Notes: generated from the letters alone by a model not told the origin. Counted from the first letter of the stretch, positions 1 to 7,582 are shown. The stretch: DNA of 16,051 nucleotides from JBOGGX01 sp050744245 (GCA_050744245.1 JBOGGX010000001.1:1-16051); one strand, 5' to 3'. Program-made: numbers and translations.

Positions 1-835
1 CCAGCGCCTCGATGCGGGCCAGCCACGGTCGCAGCGAGCGTTCGTCGCGGTCGAGGCCGGTCGGGTCGAGCGGCTGTAGCAGGCCGCGGGGCGCCGCGAC
101 CTTGGCTCGGGCCGCGGCCAGCGCCTCCCGGCCGACGGCGATCTCCCGCTCGATGGCGGCCAGGCAGGTGGTGGCGTCGGCCAGATCGTCGGGGAGCGTC
201 TGGCGCTGGCGGGCCAGCCCGTCGATGCGGCTTCTGGCCCGGTCGACGGCGCGTTCGGCTGCGGTCAGGTCGACGCCGACCGGATCCGACGAGGCGCGCG
301 CCGTCAGCTGGTCGGTGAGCCGGCGGGCGGTGGCCAGGTCGCGGTCGGCGGGCAGGCCGAGGTCGCCGGCGACATCGGTGAGCCGGCCGACGTCGGCGGC
401 CAGCCGGTCGACCCGGGGGAGCACGGTGCGCCAGCCGTCACCGAGCCTGCGGGCCGCCACCCTGGCCTGGTCGAGGTCGCGCTCCAGCCCCACCAGCACC
501 GCGGCGAGGCCGGCCGCGGCGCCGTCGGGCAGGGCGACCGCCGCCGGACCGAGCAGCCGGGCGATCTCGGGCCGGTTGTCGTCGAGGATGGCCTGCTCGA
601 GCCGATCGATGGCGTCGGTGAGCGACGGGTAGCGCTGCCAGAGACGGTCGATCCTGGCCTTGGCCTCGGCCGCGACCGTCGCCGACTGGCCGGTGAACTG
701 GGTCGGCTCGCGCAGGAGGCCGAACTCCGGCTCGGTCTCGACGGCGTAGAGCGCCTCGGCCAGTCGGGCCGCCCTCGCCCGGATGCTGGCCAGGGCGTAG
801 CGAGGATCGTTCGGCGCGACGGCCACGCTCCTCAT
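1..835 (-). CDS. Partial unrecognised Ala/Arg-rich helical protein (5' part)
   Basis: An open minus-strand frame begins with ATG at 835 and runs uninterrupted for 278 codons off the left edge of the window, so the C-terminus is missing. The protein begins MRSVAVAPNDPRYALASIRA and is rich in Ala, Arg, Leu and Asp, with long stretches that look helical and probably coiled-coil; there is no signal peptide or membrane segment in the visible part. I do not recognise a family. Start choice is ambiguous: AGGAG at 850-846 lies about 10 nt before the ATG, while AGGAGG at 842-837 lies only 1 nt before the ATG but 10 nt before an in-frame GTG at 826. The neighbouring upstream unit (XRE/ClpP-like) is on the same strand but 210 bp away, so co-transcription is uncertain. 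The plus-strand reading frame over the same bases is a GC-bias shadow. Confidence 0.72.
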   Translation of the reverse strand, partial: MRSVAVAPNDPRYALASIRARAARLAEALYAVETEPEFGLLREPTQFTGQSATVAAEAKARIDRLWQRYPSLTDAIDRLEQAILDDNRPEIARLLGPAAVALPDGAAAGLAAVLVGLERDLDQARVAARRLGDGWRTVLPRVDRLAADVGRLTDVAGDLGLPADRDLATARRLTDQLTARASSDPVGVDLTAAERAVDRARSRIDGLARQRQTLPDDLADATTCLAAIEREIAVGREALAAARAKVAAPRGLLQPLDPTGLDRDERSLRPWLARIEAL

Positions 836-1045
836 ACCTCCTGGGCTCCTGGGGTCACCGCTGGCTCCTGTCACACGGTGGCTGGTCGGAGCATCGTAAC
901 GACCGGGATGCCGGGTCGCGACCCGCCCCCGCGTCCGAACAACCGTTCTCTGTCAACGACCGCAGGCTGTCCCGGCCAACGTCACCTCTGTGTCGTTTGG
1001 GGCCCGGCTCTGCCTGCGAAACCCTCCACAGAACGGTGTGTCCGG

Positions 1046-1660
1046 TCACCCGCCCTTTCGGGCGATCTCGTCGATCAGGCCGTAGGCCACCGCCTCTTCG
1101 GCCGAGAGGGCCCGACCCCGCTCGAGGTCGCGGACGATCAGCCGGCGCTCCTGGCCGGTCGCCGCGGCCAGCCGGTCGACGATCGAGTCGTGGAGCCGGC
1201 GGTGGTCGGCCACCTCGTCCCCGAGCCGCCGGGCCGTTCCCGACAGCTCGACCTCCGGCAGCCGCAGGCGGAACAGGGCGCCGGGCCCGGCCCGCCGGCG
1301 GCCGGTGCCGGCGGCCACGACCAGCGCGGCGGTGCCGACGGCCTGGCCCAGGCATGACGTGTCGACCGGCACCCGGACCAGGTCGATCGTGTCGAGGACG
1401 GCGCCGACGGCGTCGACCGGGCCGCCAACGCTGTTGACGAGCAGGGTCATCGGATCGGCGTCGTCGGACGCGGCGTCGGCGTCGAGCGTCATCATCTGTG
1501 CCGCGACCATGGTGGCGGTCTCGAGCGACAGCGGCCGGTCGACCATGATCGTGCGTCGCTCCAGGAGCCGGTCGAAGACCCGCCGGCGCAGGTCGTCCTC
1601 GGGGAGCCCGGGCAGAGGCAGGGGCGGCCCGGGCAGGGGCGGGGGCCACTCGGTGCTCAT
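1046..1660 (-). CDS. ClpP-fold protein lacking the catalytic triad (pseudoprotease)
   Basis: The predicted protein is 204 aa, starting at the ATG that overlaps the stop of the upstream HTH gene (ATGA, 1660-1657). The ClpP/crotonase fold is visible: the strand-turn NSVGGPVDAVGAVLDTI (about residues 76-92, matching the oxyanion-side NSPGG segment of ClpP), CLGQAVGTAAL (103-113, matching the CxGQAASMGA helix) and the C-terminal RGRALSAEEAVAYGLIDEI (181-199). Aligned by eye to E. coli ClpP, nucleophile Ser97 falls on Gly109, His122 on Arg133 and Asp171 on Gly182, so no peptidase activity is expected. The N-terminus is a Pro-rich tail (about 20 residues) rather than the usual axial loop. Size is close to normal ClpP. 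It could be a structural partner for active ClpP subunits, as ClpR is in cyanobacteria, or a separate binding protein; this is inference. It is translationally coupled to the regulator before it. Confidence 0.85.
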   Translation of the reverse strand: MSTEWPPPLPGPPLPLPGLPEDDLRRRVFDRLLERRTIMVDRPLSLETATMVAAQMMTLDADAASDDADPMTLLVNSVGGPVDAVGAVLDTIDLVRVPVDTSCLGQAVGTAALVVAAGTGRRRAGPGALFRLRLPEVELSGTARRLGDEVADHRRLHDSIVDRLAAATGQERRLIVRDLERGRALSAEEAVAYGLIDEIARKGG

Positions 1661-1926
1661 GGGGCCGGGCCGCCCAGCCGGACGTCGATCGTGCGGCCGA
1701 TCGCGGCGGCGTAGCGTTCGAGGGTCGACAGCCGGACGTCGGCCGGGCCGGCCTCGAGCCGGGCCACGGCCGACTGCGACGTGCCCATCCGGGTGGCCAC
1801 GTCGGTCTGCGACAGCCCGACCAGCCGACGGCCGCCGACCAAGTCGGCCACCAGCCGCCGCCGGCGCTCGGCAATTTCCCGGAACCCGGGGAACACGGGC
1901 AACCGATTGTCGCACACGACCGACAC
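1657..1926 (-). CDS. XRE-family helix-turn-helix regulator (small, single domain)
   Basis: An 89-aa protein with GTG start at 1926. It carries a Cro/C1-type HTH: LSQTDVATRMGTSQSAVARLEAG (about residues 38-60; helix 2 with Q-T-D-V-A, recognition helix S-Q-S-A-V-A-R-L-E), followed by LSTLERYAAAIG, the typical fifth helix of XRE domains. Nothing else follows apart from a short tail, so it has no effector domain. Its stop overlaps the start of the ClpP-like gene by ATGA, so the two are co-transcribed and probably translationally coupled. A perfect palindrome (1929-1946) lies directly upstream of the start and is a strong candidate for its own operator. No Shine-Dalgarno is evident; leaderless translation from 1926, or initiation at the in-frame GTG at 1917, is possible. 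Organisation recalls ClgR (an XRE-type activator of clp genes), but ClgR itself is a larger protein. Confidence 0.85.
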   Translation of the reverse strand: MSVVCDNRLPVFPGFREIAERRRRLVADLVGGRRLVGLSQTDVATRMGTSQSAVARLEAGPADVRLSTLERYAAAIGRTIDVRLGGPAP

Positions 1927-1928
1927 CC

Positions 1929-1946
1929 TATCTCAAATGTGAGATA
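1929..1946. promoter_or_regulatory. Perfect palindrome, probable XRE operator
   Basis: TATCTCA, 4-base spacer AATG, TGAGATA: a perfect 7-bp inverted repeat ending 3 bp from the GTG start of the XRE gene. It is conspicuously AT-rich in a very GC-rich region. XRE regulators commonly bind such ATCTCA/TGAGAT dyads and repress their own promoter, so autoregulation of the XRE/ClpP-like pair is the natural reading. Binding itself is inferred. Confidence 0.7.
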
Positions 1947-2013
1947 CCCATCCCGTACCCAACCCGAACTTCGGGTGGTTGGGGTCGCGCTGGTGACCAC
2001 AACCACCGCACAT

Positions 2014-2558
2014 TCAGGGGAGCGGGCGGGCGACGAGGAGGGCGACGGGGGTGTCGGGGCCGCGGCGTCCGACGAGCTCGAAGCGGGCGGACGCGAACAG
2101 GGCGGCGAACTCGGCGCAGGTCCGTTCCCGGCCGGCCTGGTACGCGGTCGGCCTCGTGGTGGGCGAGTCTGGACCACACCCCCCGCGCCGAACACCCCGT
2201 CATACGACGGGCGGCCGGTCCTGATCGAGTGCTCCATGGCGAGCATCGACTGGGACAGGTGCACGTTCCGGGCCCGCCAGCGCACACCCCGCCGGTCGTC
2301 GGAACGCAGGACGTGGCCGACCGGGCTCGGGCCGACGGCGTCGTCGTCCGCCCGCTCCAAACCGTCCGATCGAGACGAGGTAGCGGGCCGGTCGGCGCAA
2401 GGGGTCCTCGGCCACACGGAGCCGCTGCGCCAACTCTCCGCAGCCGACGGGACCGGCGGCCAGGGCGTCGGCCAGGCCGATGCCTGCGGCCGCGCCCAAC
2501 GCACCGGCACGTCGACGCCGAGCACGGTGAGCAGCTCGTGGGCCATGGCGCCGCGCAC
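2014..2558 (-). pseudogene. Decayed O-methyltransferase (dimerisation domain plus C-terminal tail)
   Basis: Pieces of one SAM-dependent O-methyltransferase (plant/actinobacterial Methyltransf_2 type) lie in order but in different frames. They are MAHELLTVLGVDVPVR in the frame of the GTG at 2558; then GIGLADALAAGPVGCGELAQRL and DPLRRPARYLVSIGRF (the winged-helix dimerisation domain) in the frame of 2499; then DDAVGPSPVGHVLRSDD and ARNVHLSQSMLAMEHSIRTG back in the first frame; and finally RERTCAEFAALFASARFELV ... VALLVARPLP ending at the TGA at 2016-2014, again in the 2499 frame. The SAM-binding core (DxGGGxG region, roughly 150 residues) is absent between the last two pieces, where a run of six Gs sits near 2180. 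At least three frame changes and an internal deletion make a working enzyme very unlikely. It follows the LuxR gene by about 30 bp on the same strand, so it may once have been its downstream partner. Confidence 0.75.
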
Positions 2559-2589
2559 CGCCTCGATGTCGTCGGTGGGCGTCGGGAAG

Positions 2590-5547
2590 CTAGGGCAGCT
2601 CGGAGGAAGCGATCTGCGTCTCGACCGACACGAGGCCGGACCGCACGGCGAAGATCGCGGCCTGGGTCCTGTCGGTCACGCCGATCTTGCCCAGGATGTT
2701 GCTGACGTGCGTCTTGGCCGTCGTCTCGCTGACCTCGAGCGCCTCGGCGATCTGCTTGTTGGCGTAGCCGTTGGCGATGAGCGCCAGGACCTCGACCTCG
2801 CGGGTGGTCAGCGTGGTCGGCGTCGGGCCCAGCGCAGGCGACCGGCGGCCGCCGCCGGGCGTGGTCTCGAGTCGCTCGAGCGCGCCCGCCAGCCGCACGG
2901 CGAGGGCCTCCATCCCGAGCTCCTCGGCTTCGGCGCTCGCGTCGGTGAGCAGTTGGCGGGCCCGGTTCCGGTCGGGCGGCCGGCCCCGGTCGAGGAGCAC
3001 GAGTCCGAGGTCGGCCCGGGCCCGGGCGGCGGCGGCCCTGGCCCCGAACCGCTCGCTCTGGCCGATGGCCGCCTCGAGGTGGGCGATGCCATCGGCGACC
3101 CGGCCGATGGTGACCGCGAGCAATCCGAGGCTGCGATCGACCGGATCGAGGCACAGCAGGGCGTTCGACACCACGGCCATCCGCCCGGTGTGCCGCCGCA
3201 GCACGGGGTACAGGGCGGCCGCCTCGTCGATCTCGTCGAGCCGGGCACACGCCTCGGCTCGCAGGGCGAGCGCCCACGACGGCACGCTCGGGTCGATGCT
3301 CGTGTCGGTGAGGACGCGCCTGGCGTCATCGTCCCGGCCCGCGCCCAGGTACATGGCGGGGACGGCGAAGCGGACCGCCGGGTAGTTCGGAAAGACGGCG
3401 ACCACGTCGAGCAGGGGTCCGAGCTCGGCGAGCCGCCCCCTCTCGCGTCGAACGGCGATGTCGTAGAGCTGGGCGATCGGGGCGGTGAACGTCTCGAGGA
3501 ACGGGCCGGTGAATGCCCCCGATCCGACGATCCGCTCGACGTCGCCGAAACGGCCGTCGACATAGGCCCAGGTCACATCGAACAGGGCACCCAGCCCGGC
3601 GTAGTGGGGGCTGCGGAGCTCGGCGGCCAGCCGGCGGGCCCGATCCATCGCGCCCGTCGCCGCCGGCCGGTCGGCCCGCTCGAGGTGGGTCCGGACGAGG
3701 AGGATCTCGGCCTGGAGCCGACGCTCCAGGTCGCCGACCTCGTGGGCTAGGGCGACGATCTCGTCGGTCAGGCGGGCCCGCTCGTCGGCGTCGATGCCGT
3801 CGTCGGCGCAGTGCCGCGCCACCAGGGCGGACAGCAGGGGACGGTGGTCGTCGAGCCGCCGGGCATCGGCGATGGCCCGGTTGGCCAGGGCGACGTCCTC
3901 CCGGGCCCGAGCGGCCCTGGCCATCAGCTCGACCCGCACCGGCGGGTCGGCGTCGCCGAGCAGCTCCTGCGCCTCGTCCAGTGCCCGCCGCAGGTCATCG
4001 TCGACGAGGGTGGGTGGATCCCAGACGCCGCCCAGGGCGAGCGCGGCCCGGGCCAGCAGAGGACCGTCCGATCCGCGGCGGGCGATCTCGACCGCAGAAC
4101 GCAACGCGTGACGAGCGACGGCGGCCTCGCCCACCGCCCGGCGGGCCAGACCGAGCTGCACGAGCAGCGGGCCGCGCCACGTGGCGGTGATCGAGTCGTC
4201 GTCGCCTGCGGCAGCCACGGGGGCCAGGGCGGCCAGGGCCCGCTCGCAGTGGGCGGCCGCCTCCTCGTACCCCTGCCGGCCCATGGCCGCGGCCGCGGCC
4301 CGCAACGAGTACTCGGCCGTCCGACCGGGGTCGCCCACACCGGCGTAGCACCAGTGCAGGGCCGCCTCCCGCAGGGCGTCGTCGTCGCCCGCCTGCAGCC
4401 GGGCCTCGAACGCCAAGGCCGCCTTGCGGTGCAGTCGCCGCCGGCGCTCACCCGACAGCGAGGCCTCCACCGTCTCGTGGACCAGGGCGTGGGCGAAGCG
4501 GTAGCGGTCGGGGTCGCCGGCCTCCTCCCTGACCAACCCGGCAGCCAGGGCCTCCTCCATGACGTCGAGTGCGTCGGTGTCAGCGGGCGCCCGCACCTCG
4601 CCCAGCAGGCTGAGGGAGAACGAAGGGCCGAGCGTCGACGCCATGGCCATGAGCTCGCGGCACGGGTCGCTCACCTGCGCCAACCGCCCGAGGACCACGG
4701 CGCGCACGCTGGGAGGCGTCTCGATGCTGGTCCCGACGACGAGGTCAGGATCGTCGAGCCGGCTCCGCTCCGCGAGCAGCCGCACCAGCTCGATGACGAA
4801 GAACGGGTTGCCCGCGGTCCGGCGATGCAACGCCTCGACCGTGGCCGCGGCCGACGTCGTGCCGGTGATCTCGGTCGCCAACGTGCCCACCTCGGTCGGG
4901 CTCAGGCCGGCCAGCTCGATCAGGGACGCTCCCGGCTGGCGCAGCAGCTCGGCCACCATCGGCGCCAGGGTGCGACGATCGGTCGAGCCCCCCACGGGCC
5001 GCAAGGTGGTGACGATGAGGATCGGCGCCCGGCGTGCCTCGCGTCCGACGAACTCGAGCAGGCGTCGTGAGGCCGGGTCGGCGTCATGGAGATCGTCGAT
5101 GACGATGGCCAGCGGCTGGGTGGCCGAGGCGGCCACGAGGAACCGGGTGACGGCGTCGAAGATCCGGAACCGGGCGTGGTCGCCGGTCTCGTCCTGCATC
5201 GGTGACAGGGCGGGCAGCCGTCGGCCCAGCTCGGGCAGCACGCAGGCGATCTCGGCCGCCTCCGTCCCCAGCTCGGCGGCCAGCCGGGCCGGACTTAACT
5301 GGTCGATATGGGCCCGGAGCGCCTGCGACCACGGCCAGAACGCCGGGCCATCCGGCCCGCCGCCTCCGGCCCACAGGACCTCGAAGCCGCCGGTGGCGGC
5401 GTCGAGCGCCAGCTCCTGGGCCAACCTGGTCTTGCCGATCCCCGGCTCTCCGGCGATCAACACCACCTGGGTCTCGCTCCGGCCGGCGGCGTCGACCAGG
5501 GCGCGCAGTCTGGCGAGCTCCGGCCCGCGGCCGACCAGGGTGGCCAC
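2590..5547 (-). CDS. LuxR-family transcriptional regulator with AAA/NACHT-like ATPase (LAL/MalT type)
   Basis: About 985 aa. The start is taken as GTG at 5547 because the protein then opens VATLVGRGPELARLRALVDA, the usual beginning of this family; the frame extends further upstream but overlaps another gene relic and loses protein-like composition. Domains: an AAA ATPase with Walker A GEPGIGKT at residues 33-40 and Walker B LAIVIDDLHDAD at about 146-157; the sensor/winged part through about 400; a long TPR-like helical middle (about 400-900) rich in A-A-L-H-x and R-A-R-x-L repeats; and a C-terminal LuxR HTH, LTTREVEVLALIANGYANKQ ... VSETTAKTHVSNILGKIG. Such proteins are ATP-dependent activators that sense a small inducer through the helical region. 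No coding ligand clue is visible. It is the only intact gene between about 2.0 and 6.4 kb, standing between an O-methyltransferase relic and a luciferase-like relic on the same strand. Confidence 0.93.
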   Translation of the reverse strand: MATLVGRGPELARLRALVDAAGRSETQVVLIAGEPGIGKTRLAQELALDAATGGFEVLWAGGGGPDGPAFWPWSQALRAHIDQLSPARLAAELGTEAAEIACVLPELGRRLPALSPMQDETGDHARFRIFDAVTRFLVAASATQPLAIVIDDLHDADPASRRLLEFVGREARRAPILIVTTLRPVGGSTDRRTLAPMVAELLRQPGASLIELAGLSPTEVGTLATEITGTTSAAATVEALHRRTAGNPFFVIELVRLLAERSRLDDPDLVVGTSIETPPSVRAVVLGRLAQVSDPCRELMAMASTLGPSFSLSLLGEVRAPADTDALDVMEEALAAGLVREEAGDPDRYRFAHALVHETVEASLSGERRRRLHRKAALAFEARLQAGDDDALREAALHWCYAGVGDPGRTAEYSLRAAAAAMGRQGYEEAAAHCERALAALAPVAAAGDDDSITATWRGPLLVQLGLARRAVGEAAVARHALRSAVEIARRGSDGPLLARAALALGGVWDPPTLVDDDLRRALDEAQELLGDADPPVRVELMARAARAREDVALANRAIADARRLDDHRPLLSALVARHCADDGIDADERARLTDEIVALAHEVGDLERRLQAEILLVRTHLERADRPAATGAMDRARRLAAELRSPHYAGLGALFDVTWAYVDGRFGDVERIVGSGAFTGPFLETFTAPIAQLYDIAVRRERGRLAELGPLLDVVAVFPNYPAVRFAVPAMYLGAGRDDDARRVLTDTSIDPSVPSWALALRAEACARLDEIDEAAALYPVLRRHTGRMAVVSNALLCLDPVDRSLGLLAVTIGRVADGIAHLEAAIGQSERFGARAAAARARADLGLVLLDRGRPPDRNRARQLLTDASAEAEELGMEALAVRLAGALERLETTPGGGRRSPALGPTPTTLTTREVEVLALIANGYANKQIAEALEVSETTAKTHVSNILGKIGVTDRTQAAIFAVRSGLVSVETQIASSELP

Positions 5548-5644
5548 GCGACATGGGTACCCCACCGCCGGCCACCCGTCCTTCCCGATCGGGCAGCGTT
5601 GGGTGCAAGGCCGGACGCGCTCGGTCGGGCAAACCCCGGCGCCG

Positions 5645-6145
5645 TCAGGTGCCGGCCAGCCGCTCCACCACCGGTACGAGGTCGTCGACCTCGCCGACCA
5701 TGTTCGAGCTGATCCGGCGCTCGGCCCGCAGGCGCTGGAACTTGGCGGTGGGCGCGTCGATCGATTCGATGGAGGCGTGGGGCGAGTCGAGGAGCTCATC
5801 GCCGGTGATGGCCACCCCGGTCCGTTCGGTCAGGGGGCCGGCCAGGTCGTCGGTCGCCCGCCCGCCGCCGCCGATGAAGAACGGGGGATGAGGGCGTTGC
5901 ACCGGCTTGGGATGACCGTCGTGGTCGGTGATCGCGTAGTGCTCGCCCGCAAAGCTGAGCCGGCCGTCGGCGAGGCACCCCCTCAGCACGGTGACGGCCT
6001 CGGCCAGTCTGGACTGGCGCACGCGTGCCGGGTCGAAGCGGACGCCGATGGCGTCGTACTCCGGTCGGTCCCATCCCGCCCCGATGACGATCTCGAGCCG
6101 CTCCTCGCTCAGCACGTCGAGGCTGGCCAGTTCCTGGGCGAGCAC
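5645..6145 (-). pseudogene. Truncated luciferase-like (F420-dependent type) oxidoreductase
   Basis: The 166-codon frame has clear LLM-class signatures: ELASLDVLSEERLEIVIGAG, then FAGEHYAITDHDGHPKPVQR and PHPPFFIGGGG. It then jumps directly to a C-terminal block, TGDELLDSPHASIESIDAP and SSNMVGEVDDLVPVVERLAG, that in full-length relatives lies some 80-100 residues further on. Family members are about 290-330 aa, so an in-frame internal deletion is indicated. The N-terminal approximately 60 residues (first TIM-barrel strands) are also missing: homologous-looking sequence (RAALPCLGPVENGAVLAQEL) continues upstream only to about 6205 and has no good start codon. Both losses affect the barrel core and cofactor site, so I call it a pseudogene; expression as a small fragment cannot be excluded. 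The resemblance is to F420-dependent members common in actinobacteria. Confidence 0.75.
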
Positions 6146-6227
6146 GGCCCCATTCTCGACCGGGCCGAGGCAGGGGAGCGCCGCACGCCCGATCGGACGG
6201 CGGCGCCCCCTCGCCGGTTCAGATTCG

Positions 6228-6360
6228 CTAGTGGAACCGGAAGAAGGCCACCGGGTCGGTCACGTCCTGGATGCGGAGGATGAGCTGGCGGCAGGTGCTC
6301 TCCCAGCCCCGTTCGGTTCGCCAGTTGAAGTCGTAGCGATCACCCCGATGACCGAGCGCC
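6228..6360 (-). pseudogene. C-terminal remnant of a PxKF-type extracellular protein
   Basis: A minus-strand frame ending at TAG 6230-6228 reads GDRYDFNWRTERGWESTCRQ followed by LILRIQDVTDPVAFFRFH. This matches the end of the PxKF domain found at the C-termini of secreted actinobacterial proteins, where a Tyr-x-(Y/F)-x-W-x-T motif precedes W-x-x-T-C-R-x-L and the chain ends in an F-R-F-like strand. Only about 40 residues are recognisable; upstream codons (to about 6360 and beyond) do not continue the domain and there is no start. It is too short for the computed reading frames and was found by reading the third minus frame. Recognition rests on memory of the family pattern, so moderate confidence. 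Confidence 0.55.
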
Positions 6361-6408
6361 GAGGCGGGAGTCTCGCGCCGGCACCGAGGGTGCGCAGTCG
6401 GATCGGGC

Positions 6409-6414
6409 TAGGTT
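6409..6414 (+). promoter_or_regulatory. Possible -10 element for the Rieske gene (leaderless)
   Basis: TAGGTT fits the actinobacterial TANNNT -10 pattern and ends 7 nt before the GTG at 6422, the spacing expected for a leaderless transcript beginning at the start codon. No convincing -35 or Shine-Dalgarno accompanies it. Confidence 0.35.
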
Positions 6415-6421
6415 GCGCGGC

Positions 6422-7582
6422 GTGGCACCGGATCCGCCGATTCCGGCCGACGAACTGGCCAGAACGCTCCGTCCCCTGGGCCAGGCGAGGATGTTGCCCG
6501 CGGTGGCCTACACCTCGGACGAGGTGCTGGCGTGGGAGCGACGGCACGTTTTCGCCGGGGCGTGGGTGTGTCTCGGTCGACGCGAGGAGCTGGCCGCGGG
6601 TGGTACCGCCCTGGCGGCCGAGGTCGGCGACGTCGGCGTCCTGCTCACGTTCGACGCCGACAGGTTCCGGGCCTTCGCCAACGTGTGCCGCCACCGCGGG
6701 CACGAGCTGCTTCCGATCGGCGGCACGTCCGAGCGGCGCCGGCTGCGGTGCCCGTACCACGGCTGGGCCTACGACCTCGACGGCTCGCTGGTGTCGGCGG
6801 CGCGGCTCGAGCTCGACGAGCAGGAGCCGGAGCAGGAGCCGGAGCCGCTCGGGTTGGTCGAGCTGCCGGCCCGGGTGTGGGAGGGCTGGCTGTTCGTCAA
6901 CGCCGGCGGCTCGGCGCCGCCGTTCGACACGTATGTGGGCGACCTGGCCGAGCTGGTGGCGCCCTACCGTCCCGAAGCTCTGCGGCTCGGGGCCCGCCAC
7001 CGGTACGAGGTCGCCGCCAACTGGAAGATCCTCGTCGAGAACTACCACGAGTGCTACCACTGTCCCCAGATCCACCCCGAGCTGTGCCTGGTCTCCCCGC
7101 CGAGGTCCGGGGTGAACTGGGACCGGCCGGGCGCGTGGATCGGCGGGTCGATGGACCTGCGCCCGAGCGCCGACACCATGTCGCTCGACGGCCGCTCCGA
7201 CGGCCGGCCGTTGCCCGGCGTCGATCCCAGGGTCGTGCTCTACCTCGGCCTGTTCCCCAACCTGCTCGTCTCGGCCCACCCCGACTATGTGATGACCCAT
7301 CGGCTCGAGCCGCAGGCCCCGGCGCGCACGTCGGTCGAGTGCTCGTGGTACTTCCCGGACGGCGTCGACTGTCCGTCCTACGCGGTCGACTTCTGGGACG
7401 TCACCAACCGCGAGGACTGGGCCGCGTGCGAGTCGGTCCAGCGGGGGCTGTCGAACCCGCACTTCCGCCCGGGCCCCCTCGCCCCTCGCGAGGACGCGGT
7501 CCACCAATGGGTCACGCTGATGGCCAACCTCTACCTCGACCCCACCAAACTCGACGCACCGAGCACCGGAATGCGGTGTTAG
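6422..7582 (+). CDS. Rieske non-heme iron oxygenase, alpha (catalytic) subunit
   Basis: About 386 aa from GTG 6422 (a TTG at 6413 would add three residues). The Rieske [2Fe-2S] motif is complete: C89-R-H91 in NVCRHRGHELL and C110-P-Y-H113 in CPYHGWAYD. The mononuclear iron site follows in NWKILVENYHECYHCPQIHP, with E210, H213 and H218 in the expected E-x2-H-x4-H spacing. The family (aromatic-ring-hydroxylating dioxygenases, including carnitine/choline-type monooxygenases) hydroxylates small organic substrates with electrons from a reductase; the substrate cannot be told. No beta subunit, ferredoxin or reductase gene is next to it, which favours an alpha-only (homotrimeric) type using a distant reductase. 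An acidic/proline insert with EQEPEQEPEP lies at about 135-143. The last about 10 codons (after DPTK) lie inside a palindromic repeat that supplies the stop, so the native C-terminus may have been altered. Confidence 0.92.
   Translation: MAPDPPIPADELARTLRPLGQARMLPAVAYTSDEVLAWERRHVFAGAWVCLGRREELAAGGTALAAEVGDVGVLLTFDADRFRAFANVCRHRGHELLPIGGTSERRRLRCPYHGWAYDLDGSLVSAARLELDEQEPEQEPEPLGLVELPARVWEGWLFVNAGGSAPPFDTYVGDLAELVAPYRPEALRLGARHRYEVAANWKILVENYHECYHCPQIHPELCLVSPPRSGVNWDRPGAWIGGSMDLRPSADTMSLDGRSDGRPLPGVDPRVVLYLGLFPNLLVSAHPDYVMTHRLEPQAPARTSVECSWYFPDGVDCPSYAVDFWDVTNREDWAACESVQRGLSNPHFRPGPLAPREDAVHQWVTLMANLYLDPTKLDAPSTGMRC

Noticed and set aside
951..956. TTGACA (minus strand) upstream of the first gene
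   Set aside because: No -10-like hexamer at 16-19 bp; the nearest one (TACGAT, 898-893) is much too far.
855..2558. A single 567-aa minus-strand gene
   Set aside because: It joins methyltransferase fragments with out-of-frame readings of the XRE and ClpP-like genes; the real genes lie in other frames with coupled starts.
1939..3750. A 603-codon plus-strand open frame
   Set aside because: Runs opposite the LuxR gene and the methyltransferase relic, with Gly/Arg/Pro-rich, non-protein-like composition; a shadow of high third-position GC.
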